Assembly: GCA_020853075.1 (NCBI GenBank)
Contig: JADYZS010000091.1
Span: 1 to 7,105 of the forward strand
Source: Anaerolineae bacterium
Lineage (GTDB): Bacteria; Chloroflexota; Anaerolineae; JADYZS01
Reading direction: 5' to 3'
Length of the DNA: 7,105 bases
A program made the position numbers and the translations under genes. Below the pieces are notes generated by a model. The model saw nothing but the letters and a program-made list of their open reading frames with translations, did no database searches and was not told where the DNA came from. Below, piece after piece: positions 1 to 6,662 of the stretch; position 1 is the stretch's first letter; each line of letters starts with the position of its first letter.

Positions 1-553
1 CACCGTCGGCGTCGCCCACCAGCCAGTCGCCGGGGTGTACCGCGACCTGGTGGCTCAGCGCGCCGCTCAGGGAGACCGGTATCTGGAAGTCGTGCATCTT
101 GAAACGGTGATAGGAACTGGTCGGCGTGACGAAGCGGGTAAAGACCGACCAGCGCGGGATTTCCAGCATCGCAAGCGCATCGCGCACGCCCCCGTCGCAC
201 ACCAGCCCCACCGCTCCCCGCTGGTGCGCGCTGTAACTCATCAGGTCGCCCCAGCAGCCGACCCCCTCTGCCTTCTCCGTGTCTATCACGACGACGCAGC
301 CGGGGTAGAACGCCCGGTGCATCCCATAATCCCGAAACTTGGGGAGCGGTTCTTTTAACTCGCCGCGCGGGTCGCGCGCGCCTTTCAAGGTGACGGCGGG
401 GCCTGCGATGCGCATGGTCAACGTCAGCGGGCGGATATCGGGCGCGAGGCATTGGTAGGAATAACCGAGCTCTTCCAGGGTGTCAAAAACGGTAGCCGTC
501 GCCACGCGCTGGTAGCGGGCGCCCATCTCCTCAACGGTCATCTGGCCGGGCAT
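1..553 (-). CDS. RraA family protein (HMG/CHA aldolase-like), partial at its 3' end
   Basis: The reading frame is open from an ATG at 553-551 to the left edge, giving 184 codons without a stop. The C-terminus lies outside the window. The protein resembles the RraA / 4-hydroxy-4-methyl-2-oxoglutarate aldolase family (often misannotated as dimethylmenaquinone methyltransferase). These trimeric cytoplasmic proteins carry out metal-dependent retro-aldol cleavage or oxaloacetate decarboxylation to pyruvate, or inhibit RNase E. The family core is visible: a GCWGDLMSYSAHQRG stretch (residues 99-113) matching the pyruvate-binding GxLL helix, then DGGVRD (120-125) containing the catalytic Arg-Asp pair (R124, D125), then PGDWLVGDADG (174-184) at the edge. 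The Arg-Asp pair favours an enzyme over a purely regulatory RraA. The start is supported by GGAG at 566-563, 9 nt upstream. The gene follows the toxin-antitoxin pair on the same strand after a 79-nt gap and may be co-transcribed with it. The true substrate is unknown. Confidence 0.85.
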   Translation of the reverse strand, partial: MPGQMTVEEMGARYQRVATATVFDTLEELGYSYQCLAPDIRPLTLTMRIAGPAVTLKGARDPRGELKEPLPKFRDYGMHRAFYPGCVVVIDTEKAEGVGCWGDLMSYSAHQRGAVGLVCDGGVRDALAMLEIPRWSVFTRFVTPTSSYHRFKMHDFQIPVSLSGALSHQVAVHPGDWLVGDADG

Positions 554-587
554 AAGCAAAGTCTCCTTCGCACATCAAGATTTTCAC
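531..587 (-). other. 18-codon ORF overlapping the RraA gene start (possible leader peptide)
   Basis: A short frame starts at GTG 587-585 and reads VKILMCEGDFAYARPDDR before a TGA at 533-531. It is preceded by GGGGAAGAA, a plausible ribosome-binding site with a 5-nt spacer. It overlaps the first 23 nt of the RraA-like gene in another frame and contains that gene's ribosome-binding site. Translation of the short ORF would therefore pass through the downstream initiation region and could couple to it. I recognise no homologue, and chance is a serious alternative for a frame this short. Confidence 0.2.
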
Positions 588-632
588 TTCTTCCCCTGAA
601 CACAGACCCCTATCTTACCCCGTGCCGGGGCG

Positions 633-905
633 TTATCTGGCCCCTTGCTTGTACGTTCTCTCATCTCGCTTGCAGATGTCCAGAATCTCAATAACCTTGT
701 TTGCATCGTCAATGTCAAAGAGGATTCGCCAGTTTCCCACCCGGTAACGATACTGGGCTACGGGGGCATTTTGCAGCTCAATCGTGCCGGGAGCGCGGGG
801 CTCCCGCATCAGGTCTTCTATGGCCTCTTTCACCCGCCGGGCCTGATTTTGAGGCAGATCCAGAAAGGCTTTCTGAGCGCGGCGGGAGAAGATCGCACGA
901 TACAT
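633..905 (-). CDS. RelE/ParE superfamily toxin of a type II toxin-antitoxin system
   Basis: This 90-residue protein has the usual length and layout of the RelE/ParE toxin fold. An N-terminal strand (YRAIFS, 2-7) and helical hairpin (about 8-34) are followed by a beta sheet containing YRYRVGNWRILFDID (52-66), the diagnostic central motif, and a C-terminal CKRDERTY (78-85). R55, R60, R80 and Y85 lie roughly where RelE mRNA interferases place catalytic or RNA-contacting Arg and Tyr residues. This suggests ribosome-dependent mRNA cleavage rather than gyrase poisoning, although ParE activity cannot be excluded. Its ATG shares one base with the antitoxin stop (TAATG), so translation is probably coupled. 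It is the second gene of the operon driven by the promoter at 1226-1254. The frame is intact with no sign of inactivation. Confidence 0.88.
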   Translation of the reverse strand: MYRAIFSRRAQKAFLDLPQNQARRVKEAIEDLMREPRAPGTIELQNAPVAQYRYRVGNWRILFDIDDANKVIEILDICKRDERTYKQGAR

Positions 906-1189
906 TAGAGCCCTTTCTGGCGAAAGACCTCATCGGCGGGCACTCCCTTGCCCTCGTGAATCTCCTTCTTGGCCTCCAGAAGATCGGCCAGGTAGGCCGG
1001 GTCAGAGAGCTCCTTGAGGGCCTGTTGCACCTCCAGGTATTTCTCTACTTCAATGATGACAGCCGCGGGTTTGCCCTGGCGTGTAATCACCACTTCTCGT
1101 CCTTCCTCTTCCAGATCGCGCAGAAGCCGGGTAAGGTTCTTACGGAGTTCGTGCATCCCTACGAACTGGCTTTTCAGGATCTCGGTCAT
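905..1189 (-). CDS. Phd/YefM family antitoxin
   Basis: This 94-residue protein is the likely antitoxin for the toxin gene that follows it with a one-base overlap. Residues about 8-52 form the Phd/YefM DNA-binding fold: GMHELRKNLTRLLRDLE (11-27), then EVVITRQGKPAAVII (32-46), the family's hallmark strand-turn-strand, then EKYLEV (49-54). The remaining, mostly helical and charged residues (about 55-94) should be the flexible segment that wraps and neutralises the toxin. The ATG at 1189-1187 has GAGG at 1200-1197, 7 nt upstream. The upstream DNA carries a strong promoter and a 10-bp palindrome. This fits the usual scheme in which the antitoxin dimer, helped by toxin, represses its own operon. 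Confidence 0.9.
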   Translation of the reverse strand: MTEILKSQFVGMHELRKNLTRLLRDLEEEGREVVITRQGKPAAVIIEVEKYLEVQQALKELSDPAYLADLLEAKKEIHEGKGVPADEVFRQKGL

Positions 1190-1201
1190 AAGGCATCCTC
1201 A

Positions 1202-1225
1202 CTTCATAATGATTTCATTATGAAG
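1202..1225. promoter_or_regulatory. Perfect inverted repeat, probable antitoxin operator
   Basis: CTTCATAATG (1202-1211) and CATTATGAAG (1216-1225) are exact reverse complements separated by ATTT. The palindrome lies directly downstream of the -10 box of the toxin-antitoxin promoter and covers the expected transcription start, about 13 nt before the antitoxin start codon. A bound Phd/YefM antitoxin there would block RNA polymerase. The assignment as operator rests on position and symmetry, because operator sequences of this family are not conserved enough to recognise directly. Confidence 0.75.
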
Positions 1226-1254
1226 ATGATAACATATTCTTTATGCGCTGTCAA
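1226..1254 (-). promoter_or_regulatory. Sigma-70-type promoter of the toxin-antitoxin operon
   Basis: Read on the minus strand there is a perfect -35 box, TTGACA (1254-1249), a 17-bp spacer, and a -10 box TATCAT (1231-1226) with five of six consensus bases. Transcription should begin near 1219, about 30 nt before the antitoxin ATG. The local AT-rich composition contrasts with the GC-rich surroundings. This is the clearest promoter in the window. Confidence 0.82.
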
Positions 1255-1288
1255 TGAATGGCGTCCTCGTGCGCCGGAATCCGGGCTG

Positions 1289-1374
1289 TGCTATACTGTC
1301 CAGGATGATGAACCCGTTGGGCCACGAAGTTGGCCTGCACGCGCCTTCAAGCCCGGCGGCGACTCGCGTATACT
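1289..1374 (+). promoter_or_regulatory. Candidate -10 elements upstream of the MmgE/PrpD gene
   Basis: The 229-bp gap between the divergent antitoxin and MmgE/PrpD genes contains two copies of TATACT on the plus strand, at 1292-1297 and 1369-1374. The first is preceded by TG at 1289-1290, giving an extended -10 (TGnTATACT). The second would give a leader of about 38 nt but has only a poor -35 match, TTCAAG at 1346-1351. Either could drive the dehydratase-family gene. Neither has a good -35 box, so the call is tentative. No riboswitch-like structure or terminator was seen in this gap. Confidence 0.3.
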
Positions 1375-1418
1375 GCAAGGGTACGTAGCTCACCATCGCG
1401 ACTCGTTTCGGAGAGAGT

Positions 1419-2828
1419 ATGGCAACTATGCTTCAGGAGCAACCCCGCATTGCATCCCGCGAGACAACGGCGGAGGTAGCCCGTTATATCGCTGATTTGC
1501 GTTTTGCAGACCTTAATTCTGACGTCGTTCGCCAGGCCCGCCTTATCTTGTTGGATACCCTCGGCGCGCTCCTGGCCGCATCGCCGTCGCGCTATTCTGC
1601 CGGGCGCATCCTGGCCCAATTTGCCGAGATGGAAGGCGGGACGCCCGAATGTTCCCTCATCGGGCGCACCCAGAGGACATCGGCGGTCCATGCGGCCCTG
1701 GTCAACGGCACGTTGGGCTACTACTGTGACGTGGAGGCCCACCATCCTGCCGCCATTCTCCACGCCCCGGCTATCATGGTCCCTGCTTCCTTGGCTATCG
1801 CAGAGCGGGAGCACCAGGATGGGCAATCGCTGCTCACCGCCCTCGTTCTAGGTGTTGACCTGGCCTGCCGCGTCAGCAACGCCATAGACCCCACGGCCCT
1901 CTACCGGCGCGGTTTTCATCCTACCGCCGTGGCCGGTGGCTTCGGCTCCGCCGCGGCTGCGGCCAGCCTCCTCCGTCTAGGCGTGAAACAGGTGCGTAAT
2001 ATGCTGGGCCTGGTCGGCACCCAGGCTTCCGGCCTCCTGGCCTGGGAGCAGGACGATACGGAGAACTCCCGACCCTTCAACCCCGGCATCGCCTGTCGCA
2101 ACGGCGTCACCGCGGCCCTCCTGGCCGGCCTCGGCTTCGGCGGCCCCCCCGACATCTTTGAGGGGAAGTTCCACCTCTTCGGCGCGTTCTCCGAAAACGG
2201 CCAGGGACGGCTGGCAGAACTCACCGGCGGGCTGGGCGAGAAGTTCGCCATCATGGAACTGGCTATCAAGCTCTATTCTTGTTGCGCCTTCCTCCATCCT
2301 GGCCTGGACGGGCTCCTGAACATCATGGACACCCACGAACTCACCGGCGACGATATCGCGGAGATGACCCTCCGCTTTCCGCCGTCGGGCGTGCAACTGA
2401 TTGACAACAACCGGCTCCGTTCCCACTGCGGCCAATACATCCTCCCTATCGCCGCGTTGGAGCGCAAGATCATCATTGACGACATCCTGTTTGACCGGCG
2501 TTCCGAGCCGGCCATCCAGGCTCTCACCCAACACACGCAGGTCATCGGCGACCCGGCCCTGGACCAATATTTCCCGGACCGTTATACGTCCATCATTGAG
2601 GTTACCACGCGGGATGGTGAGCATTACGCCGAGCGGATAGATTGGGCCAAGGGGACGCCGGAGAACCCTGTGACGGAGGCCGAACTGAAGCGGAAGTTCC
2701 ATAGCCTGGCCGACCCCGTGGCCGGGCCGGAGCGGGCGTGCCGCATCGCGGAGATGGTGGACCGTATAGAGGACGTAGCCGACGTCGGCGAATTGACCGC
2801 GCTGCTGAGTTTTGAACAGGGGGAGTGA
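1419..2828 (+). CDS. MmgE/PrpD family protein (2-methylcitrate dehydratase-like)
   Basis: This 469-residue protein is typical in length for the MmgE/PrpD family. The family includes 2-methylcitrate dehydratase (propionate catabolism), cis-aconitate decarboxylase and iminodisuccinate epimerase, all metal-independent cytoplasmic enzymes acting on polycarboxylic acids. Visible landmarks are the all-helical N-terminal domain with RYIADLRF (22-29), HAALVNGTLGYYCDVEAHHP (91-110) and GFHPTAVAGGFGSAAAA (165-181). KLYSCCAFLHPGLDG (284-298), equivalent to the conserved KxYP(C)x(3-5)HxxxD segment, and GTPENPVTEAELKRKF (412-427) near the C-terminus follow. The usual C-terminal-domain S-x-Q-Y stretch appears as SHCGQY (335-340). 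The exact substrate cannot be read from sequence. The ATG is supported by GGAG at 1410-1413 (5-nt spacer); a second ATG three codons on has no comparable site. The gene is divergent from the toxin-antitoxin pair and convergent with the ABC operon, so it is probably transcribed alone. Confidence 0.88.
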   Translation: MATMLQEQPRIASRETTAEVARYIADLRFADLNSDVVRQARLILLDTLGALLAASPSRYSAGRILAQFAEMEGGTPECSLIGRTQRTSAVHAALVNGTLGYYCDVEAHHPAAILHAPAIMVPASLAIAEREHQDGQSLLTALVLGVDLACRVSNAIDPTALYRRGFHPTAVAGGFGSAAAAASLLRLGVKQVRNMLGLVGTQASGLLAWEQDDTENSRPFNPGIACRNGVTAALLAGLGFGGPPDIFEGKFHLFGAFSENGQGRLAELTGGLGEKFAIMELAIKLYSCCAFLHPGLDGLLNIMDTHELTGDDIAEMTLRFPPSGVQLIDNNRLRSHCGQYILPIAALERKIIIDDILFDRRSEPAIQALTQHTQVIGDPALDQYFPDRYTSIIEVTTRDGEHYAERIDWAKGTPENPVTEAELKRKFHSLADPVAGPERACRIAEMVDRIEDVADVGELTALLSFEQGE

Positions 2829-2844
2829 CTTGTTTATTTCCCCC
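2819..2844. terminator. Hairpin spanning two convergent stop codons (weak terminator candidate)
   Basis: GGGGGA (2819-2824) can pair with TCCCCC (2839-2844) around a 14-nt loop that contains the TGA of the MmgE/PrpD gene (2826-2828) and the TAA of the ABC ATPase gene (2836-2834). The symmetry would serve transcripts from both directions. There is no T-run on either side, the stem is only six base pairs, and the loop is large, so a classical Rho-independent terminator is not established. Confidence 0.25.
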
Positions 2845-3808
2845 GCCATCGCCGCCAGAGCCCACCCAGCGGCCCTCTGCCTCGTCGCCGGGCGGCGGCG
2901 ATAGGGGCCGTCCTTCGCTCCGGCCCGGTGTGGGCCACCGGCTGCACCAGGATCGCGTTCTCAGCCAGTTCCACTTTGGCGCGCCCGCGAATCCCCAACT
3001 GTTCCAGGTAAGCCTTAGGCAGTTGCAGGCGGCCCGCCGCATCCACCACTGCGTATTCCTCAAAGACCGGCGACTCCTCGCTCTTGCCGCCCTCGTTATT
3101 CACGCCTGCGGCCTGCCGCACCGCCTCCGACGACGTGCGTCCATCCCGGATCGTCACCACCCGATCCACCTGGCTCGCCACCTGCGGGTCGTGGGTGACC
3201 AGGACCACCGTCACGCCGTAGGCCTGGTTCAGCCGCTGCAATAGCTCCATGATAGAGCGCGACGTGTGCGAGTCCAATTCGCCCGTCGGCTCGTCGGCCA
3301 GGAGGACGCGGGAACGGTTCGCCAGGGCCACGGCGATGGCAACCCGCTGCTGCTCGCCGCCTGAGAGTTGGCCCAACCGGTGAGCGGCCCGCTCGCTCAG
3401 GCCCACCGCCTCCAACAACTCGCCGCTATACTTTTTCACGTCGCGGTCTGGCTTTCCGGCCACCGACATCGGCAGCACCACGTTCTCGCGCGCTGTCAGG
3501 TAGGGGATCAGGTTGCGCGCGGGCTGCTGCCAGACGAAGCCGATGTCCTCTCGCCGGTAACGGGCCAACGCTAATGCCCCCATCGTCGCCAGGTCGCGCT
3601 CGGCGACGAGCACCTTGCCCGCCGACGGCCGTTCCAGCCCACCCAGGATGTTGAGGAGGGTGGACTTGCCGCTGCCGCTAGGCCCCACGATGGCAACGAA
3701 CTCGCCCTCTGCCACCTCCAGATCAAGACCTTGCAGCGCCACCATTTCCAGGTCGGCCAGTTTGTAGATTTTCACCAGGTTGTCGCATAAGATCAGCGGG
3801 TTGGACAT
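2834..3808 (-). CDS. ABC transporter ATP-binding protein with C-terminal AbrB/SpoVT-like domain
   Basis: Residues 1-225 form a complete nucleotide-binding domain of the LolD/MacB-like class: Walker A GPSGSGKST (42-50), Q-loop in FVWQQ (91-95), signature LSGGEQQR (148-155), Walker B with catalytic Glu in VLLADEP (168-174), D-loop ELDS (177-180) and H-loop His206. It should power the permease encoded immediately upstream. At 324 residues it is about 90-100 longer than typical LolD proteins. After a polar linker (about 226-248), residues 250-290 (VVDAAGRLQLPKAYLEQLGI, then GRAKVELAENAILVQP) resemble an AbrB/SpoVT swapped-hairpin domain, and the last 27 residues are rich in Arg and Trp. The ATG at 3808-3806 lies 6 nt after the permease stop and lacks a well-placed Shine-Dalgarno sequence (GGGGGAG is about 15 nt away), so translational coupling is likely. 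This is the last gene of the operon. Confidence 0.93.
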   Translation of the reverse strand: MSNPLILCDNLVKIYKLADLEMVALQGLDLEVAEGEFVAIVGPSGSGKSTLLNILGGLERPSAGKVLVAERDLATMGALALARYRREDIGFVWQQPARNLIPYLTARENVVLPMSVAGKPDRDVKKYSGELLEAVGLSERAAHRLGQLSGGEQQRVAIAVALANRSRVLLADEPTGELDSHTSRSIMELLQRLNQAYGVTVVLVTHDPQVASQVDRVVTIRDGRTSSEAVRQAAGVNNEGGKSEESPVFEEYAVVDAAGRLQLPKAYLEQLGIRGRAKVELAENAILVQPVAHTGPERRTAPIAAARRRGRGPLGGLWRRWRGK

Positions 3809-3814
3809 CTTGGC

Positions 3815-6655
3815 CTACGCTGTCTCCCCCAGTTTGACCGCCTCAAAGATGCGCAGGCGGGCCAGGAACGAGATGAGGATGGCCGTCGCCCCCACCAGGA
3901 TCACACCGAAGAGGGCTTGCATGAGGAAGACGTCGCCCCCGGCGATGCGGATGGCAAAAGGCGGGATGGCCGCGCGTCCACCCTCCGGCTGCATAAAGGG
4001 GATGAAGAAATAACTGGCTCCCAGGCCGAGGCCCGTCCCCGCCAGGAGCCCCCCGGCGATGAGCGCGCCCTGCTCCACGATCAGGAAGAGGGCCATCTGC
4101 GGCAGCGAGAAGCCCATAGCCCGCACTACGCCCAACTCAATGTAGCGGCGGCGGTACGAAGCAAGGTTGTGGAGCAGGAAGCCGATGACGGTGAGAATGG
4201 CTGAGGCCAGCGTCCCTACCGAGAGGAGGCCGTAGAGGCCGTTGCGCTCCACCCGGTCGCGTGCTACCTGCTCTTTCGCCCGTGCGTCTCGGAAAGTTTC
4301 CACTTCCAGTTCTCTCTGGGCCAGGCCGCTGATGATGGCCTCGGTGTCGCTTCCGGGTTCGGTTGCCAGCCATACGTCGTAGGGGTACGGCCCGCCCAAC
4401 CAGGCGAAGAGGTACTCCAGATTGCCGACGAAAAGTGGCCCTTCGCTGGGATAGCCGGTCGGGAAGTGGTCAAAGACACCGGCGATGGTGAACTCAATCT
4501 GCTCCGTTAAACCGAAGATGCGAACGGTGATGGGGAACCTGTCGCCCAGATTCAACCCGCTGCGGCCCAGGAAACTGCGGCTGACGAGAAGGGCCGAATC
4601 GTCCAGCGAGAGCGCGTTCATGAGCGCGCCGAGGGACTGGGGGGAGAAGTCGGGCCGGAAGTAGGCTACCCGCGGGAAGTCAATACGGTCTATCCCCAGG
4701 AAGTGGCCGTCTATCTCACCAGCGGCGGTCTGGGCCACGGCCAGATAGTAGCCGACGCGCGCCGCGGCGCGCACGCCCTCCCCCGCCAGGTGCTCGGACA
4801 CGGGGAGGAAGGACCAGCTGCCGGTATCCTTCGTGGGAGAGGCGGTGGCCGGGCCTGTTGTCCCTTCGCTCTCCTCGGCCCTCAGATCGCTGGCCCCTGG
4901 GATGCGCACCCCGAACTCCACCAGGCGCAAATCCGCCCCCACCTCATAGTAAATCTGGTCGGTCAGATGGCCGTCCAGCGTGCGCGCCATAGAAGCGGTG
5001 AAGGTCGCGATGCTGAGGGTCAGGATGAGGAGAAGGAGCGGCCCCGCGTACGACTCCGGGGAGCGGGCGAGGGCGCGGGTGGCGACCACCAGCGCGATGC
5101 CCGGCAGTTGGCTGAAGATCCGATCCAGGATGCGCAGCATCCAGGGAAAGATGCGTACCGCCAGGAGGCTCAATGCCAGGAGGAAGAAGGCGGGCGCGAG
5201 GATCAGGAGGGGCTCCCGGAAAGGGTCGCCCGCCAGGCGCGCCACCAATCCTTCTCGCCCGCGCAGCAGGTAATAGCCGTAGAGCGCGGGCACGAGAAGA
5301 AGGAAATCAAAATAGGTGCGCTGCCACAGGGGGCGGGCCAGGGCACGCGCCCGCTCGCGCTTGTAACTGACGATGTTGAGGCGCGAGGCAGCCAACGCCG
5401 GGAGGGTGCGGGCGACCAGGGTGATAGACGCGGCTGCCAACGCCAGGAGCGCGCTGGTGCGGCTGTAATAGACCGGCAGGGGAGCGCGCGCGCCGAAACT
5501 GAGGAATGAGGCAGTGGTGCTGAGGAGCGCGGCCACCGGGCGTGCGATGAGAAGCCCCAAGCCAAAGGCCAGAGCGCCCATCAGTATCCCTTCCAATAGT
5601 TGCAGGGCCAGGATGTGGAGCGCGTGTGCGCCCCGGCTCTTCAGGATGGCGATCTCGCCCCGCTGCTGGCTCACCGCCTGGGCCGCGGTCAGCATGATGA
5701 AGTAGGCGACCAGGCCCAACGCGGGGACGCTGAAGGCGTAGAGAAGGATGGTGAGGGAAGCGGTACGTTCCCGGTATGCCAGGAGTTCGTTGAGCGGCGA
5801 GAGGTCCAGGGTTGTATCAGGGAGCAGGGCCGCCACGCGGCTCCGCACGTAGAGCATATTGCCCAACACCTGGCCTACGGCATCGGAGCGAACGCGGCTG
5901 CCATCAAAGATCATGTACCAGAGCGCCAGATCTACATTTCCCCCCGCCAGGGTGACCACTGGCCCGCGGAAATCCGGTTCTGATACGAGAATGATGTTTT
6001 CCAGGTCGCGGGGATCGTAAAACCAGAAGTCGTCGGCGGCATCGCGCGCGCGCCAGACGCCCGCTATCCGCACAGGCAACCGCTGGGCCGCGCCCACCGC
6101 GCCCGGCCCCACCACTGCCAGTTCTTGCCCAGGGGTCAGCCCCAAACGGTTTGCCAGGGGCCGGCTGACCAGCACATCCACTGGCTGGGCCGCGGGCGTG
6201 GGGAGCCTTCCCTCGTCCAACTCAATGTGCTCCTCCAGGCCACGGATCGCCCCCAGGGCCAGCCCGGCCAGCGCCTCGCCTTTTGTATCGGCGGGAACCA
6301 GGCGCAACGTCTCGGTGCGGAAGAAGGTGGTTGCCAAGGCGAGGGGGAGACCGAGGTCGGAGCGGGCAGAGCCTAGCAGGTAGTCATCCAGCGGGTCCAC
6401 CTGCGCCAACGAGACCGGCCCGTTCCACGCGCCCACGTAGCGGAACATGAGGGCAAAGGGAGGGCGACCCTGCGCCTGTGCGCTTCCCTCCTCAATCTCG
6501 CGGCGAAACATGTCATAATTGACGGTGTCGGCATAGAGGGGGATCGTGGCGCACAGCGCGACGGCGGCCACCAAGCCCAGGAGCCCGGAGAGGGTGTAGG
6601 CAGGGTGGTGGCGCAGCCGCCGCGCCGCCAGGAAGAGGAAGCGAAGCCATCTCAT
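3815..6655 (-). CDS. FtsX/MacB-type ABC transporter permease, about ten membrane segments
   Basis: This 946-residue membrane protein has two FtsX-like permease modules. A first membrane helix (about 19-41) is followed by a large extracytoplasmic region (about 42-300). Helices at about 302-325, 346-378 (with a break) and 400-420 form module one, with the cytoplasmic coupling motif QRGEIAILKSRGA (331-343). Middle helices lie at about 450-464, 482-503 and 536-556. A second extracytoplasmic domain (about 557-805) contains a Ser/Thr/Gly/Glu-rich stretch at 593-614. Helices at 808-830, 852-884 and 909-931 form module two, with the matching motif YRRRYIELGVVRAMGFS (834-850). Such permeases move substrates from the outer membrane leaflet or periplasm, or transmit force across the membrane, rather than forming a classic import channel. 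The ATG at 6655 is 7 nt after the adaptor stop and lacks a clear ribosome-binding site. Substrate is unknown; a lipid, lipoprotein, peptide or drug are all possible. Confidence 0.92.
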   Translation of the reverse strand: MRWLRFLFLAARRLRHHPAYTLSGLLGLVAAVALCATIPLYADTVNYDMFRREIEEGSAQAQGRPPFALMFRYVGAWNGPVSLAQVDPLDDYLLGSARSDLGLPLALATTFFRTETLRLVPADTKGEALAGLALGAIRGLEEHIELDEGRLPTPAAQPVDVLVSRPLANRLGLTPGQELAVVGPGAVGAAQRLPVRIAGVWRARDAADDFWFYDPRDLENIILVSEPDFRGPVVTLAGGNVDLALWYMIFDGSRVRSDAVGQVLGNMLYVRSRVAALLPDTTLDLSPLNELLAYRERTASLTILLYAFSVPALGLVAYFIMLTAAQAVSQQRGEIAILKSRGAHALHILALQLLEGILMGALAFGLGLLIARPVAALLSTTASFLSFGARAPLPVYYSRTSALLALAAASITLVARTLPALAASRLNIVSYKRERARALARPLWQRTYFDFLLLVPALYGYYLLRGREGLVARLAGDPFREPLLILAPAFFLLALSLLAVRIFPWMLRILDRIFSQLPGIALVVATRALARSPESYAGPLLLLILTLSIATFTASMARTLDGHLTDQIYYEVGADLRLVEFGVRIPGASDLRAEESEGTTGPATASPTKDTGSWSFLPVSEHLAGEGVRAAARVGYYLAVAQTAAGEIDGHFLGIDRIDFPRVAYFRPDFSPQSLGALMNALSLDDSALLVSRSFLGRSGLNLGDRFPITVRIFGLTEQIEFTIAGVFDHFPTGYPSEGPLFVGNLEYLFAWLGGPYPYDVWLATEPGSDTEAIISGLAQRELEVETFRDARAKEQVARDRVERNGLYGLLSVGTLASAILTVIGFLLHNLASYRRRYIELGVVRAMGFSLPQMALFLIVEQGALIAGGLLAGTGLGLGASYFFIPFMQPEGGRAAIPPFAIRIAGGDVFLMQALFGVILVGATAILISFLARLRIFEAVKLGETA

Positions 6656-6662
6656 AGGGGGA

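Noticed and set aside
35..358. A 107-codon plus-strand open frame at the left end.
   Set aside because: It lies opposite the RraA-like gene, whose family motifs are clear, and has no recognisable product of its own.
618..630. CCCCG-TGC-CGGGG hairpin just downstream of the toxin stop codon.
   Set aside because: The stem is only five base pairs and is followed by TAAGATAGGGG on the transcribed strand, with no U-run. It is not convincing as an intrinsic terminator and could arise by chance in GC-rich DNA.
1305..1388. A 27-codon plus-strand ORF starting ATGATGAACCCG upstream of the MmgE/PrpD gene.
   Set aside because: It has only a weak AGG before it, no recognisable product and ends 30 nt before the real start. 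A chance frame is the simplest explanation.
701..1495. A 264-codon plus-strand open frame running opposite the toxin and antitoxin.
   Set aside because: It is the antisense shadow of two recognisable genes, its product resembles no family, and it runs across the promoter/operator and into the MmgE/PrpD gene.
1977..2849. A 290-codon minus-strand open frame opposite the MmgE/PrpD gene.
   Set aside because: The plus-strand product has clear family motifs along its whole length. The antisense frame is long because of high GC content and has no recognisable domain.
4703..5509. A 268-codon plus-strand open frame opposite the permease.
   Set aside because: The product is Arg/Gly/Gln/Glu-rich low-complexity sequence typical of antisense reading in GC-rich DNA, while the minus-strand permease is well supported.
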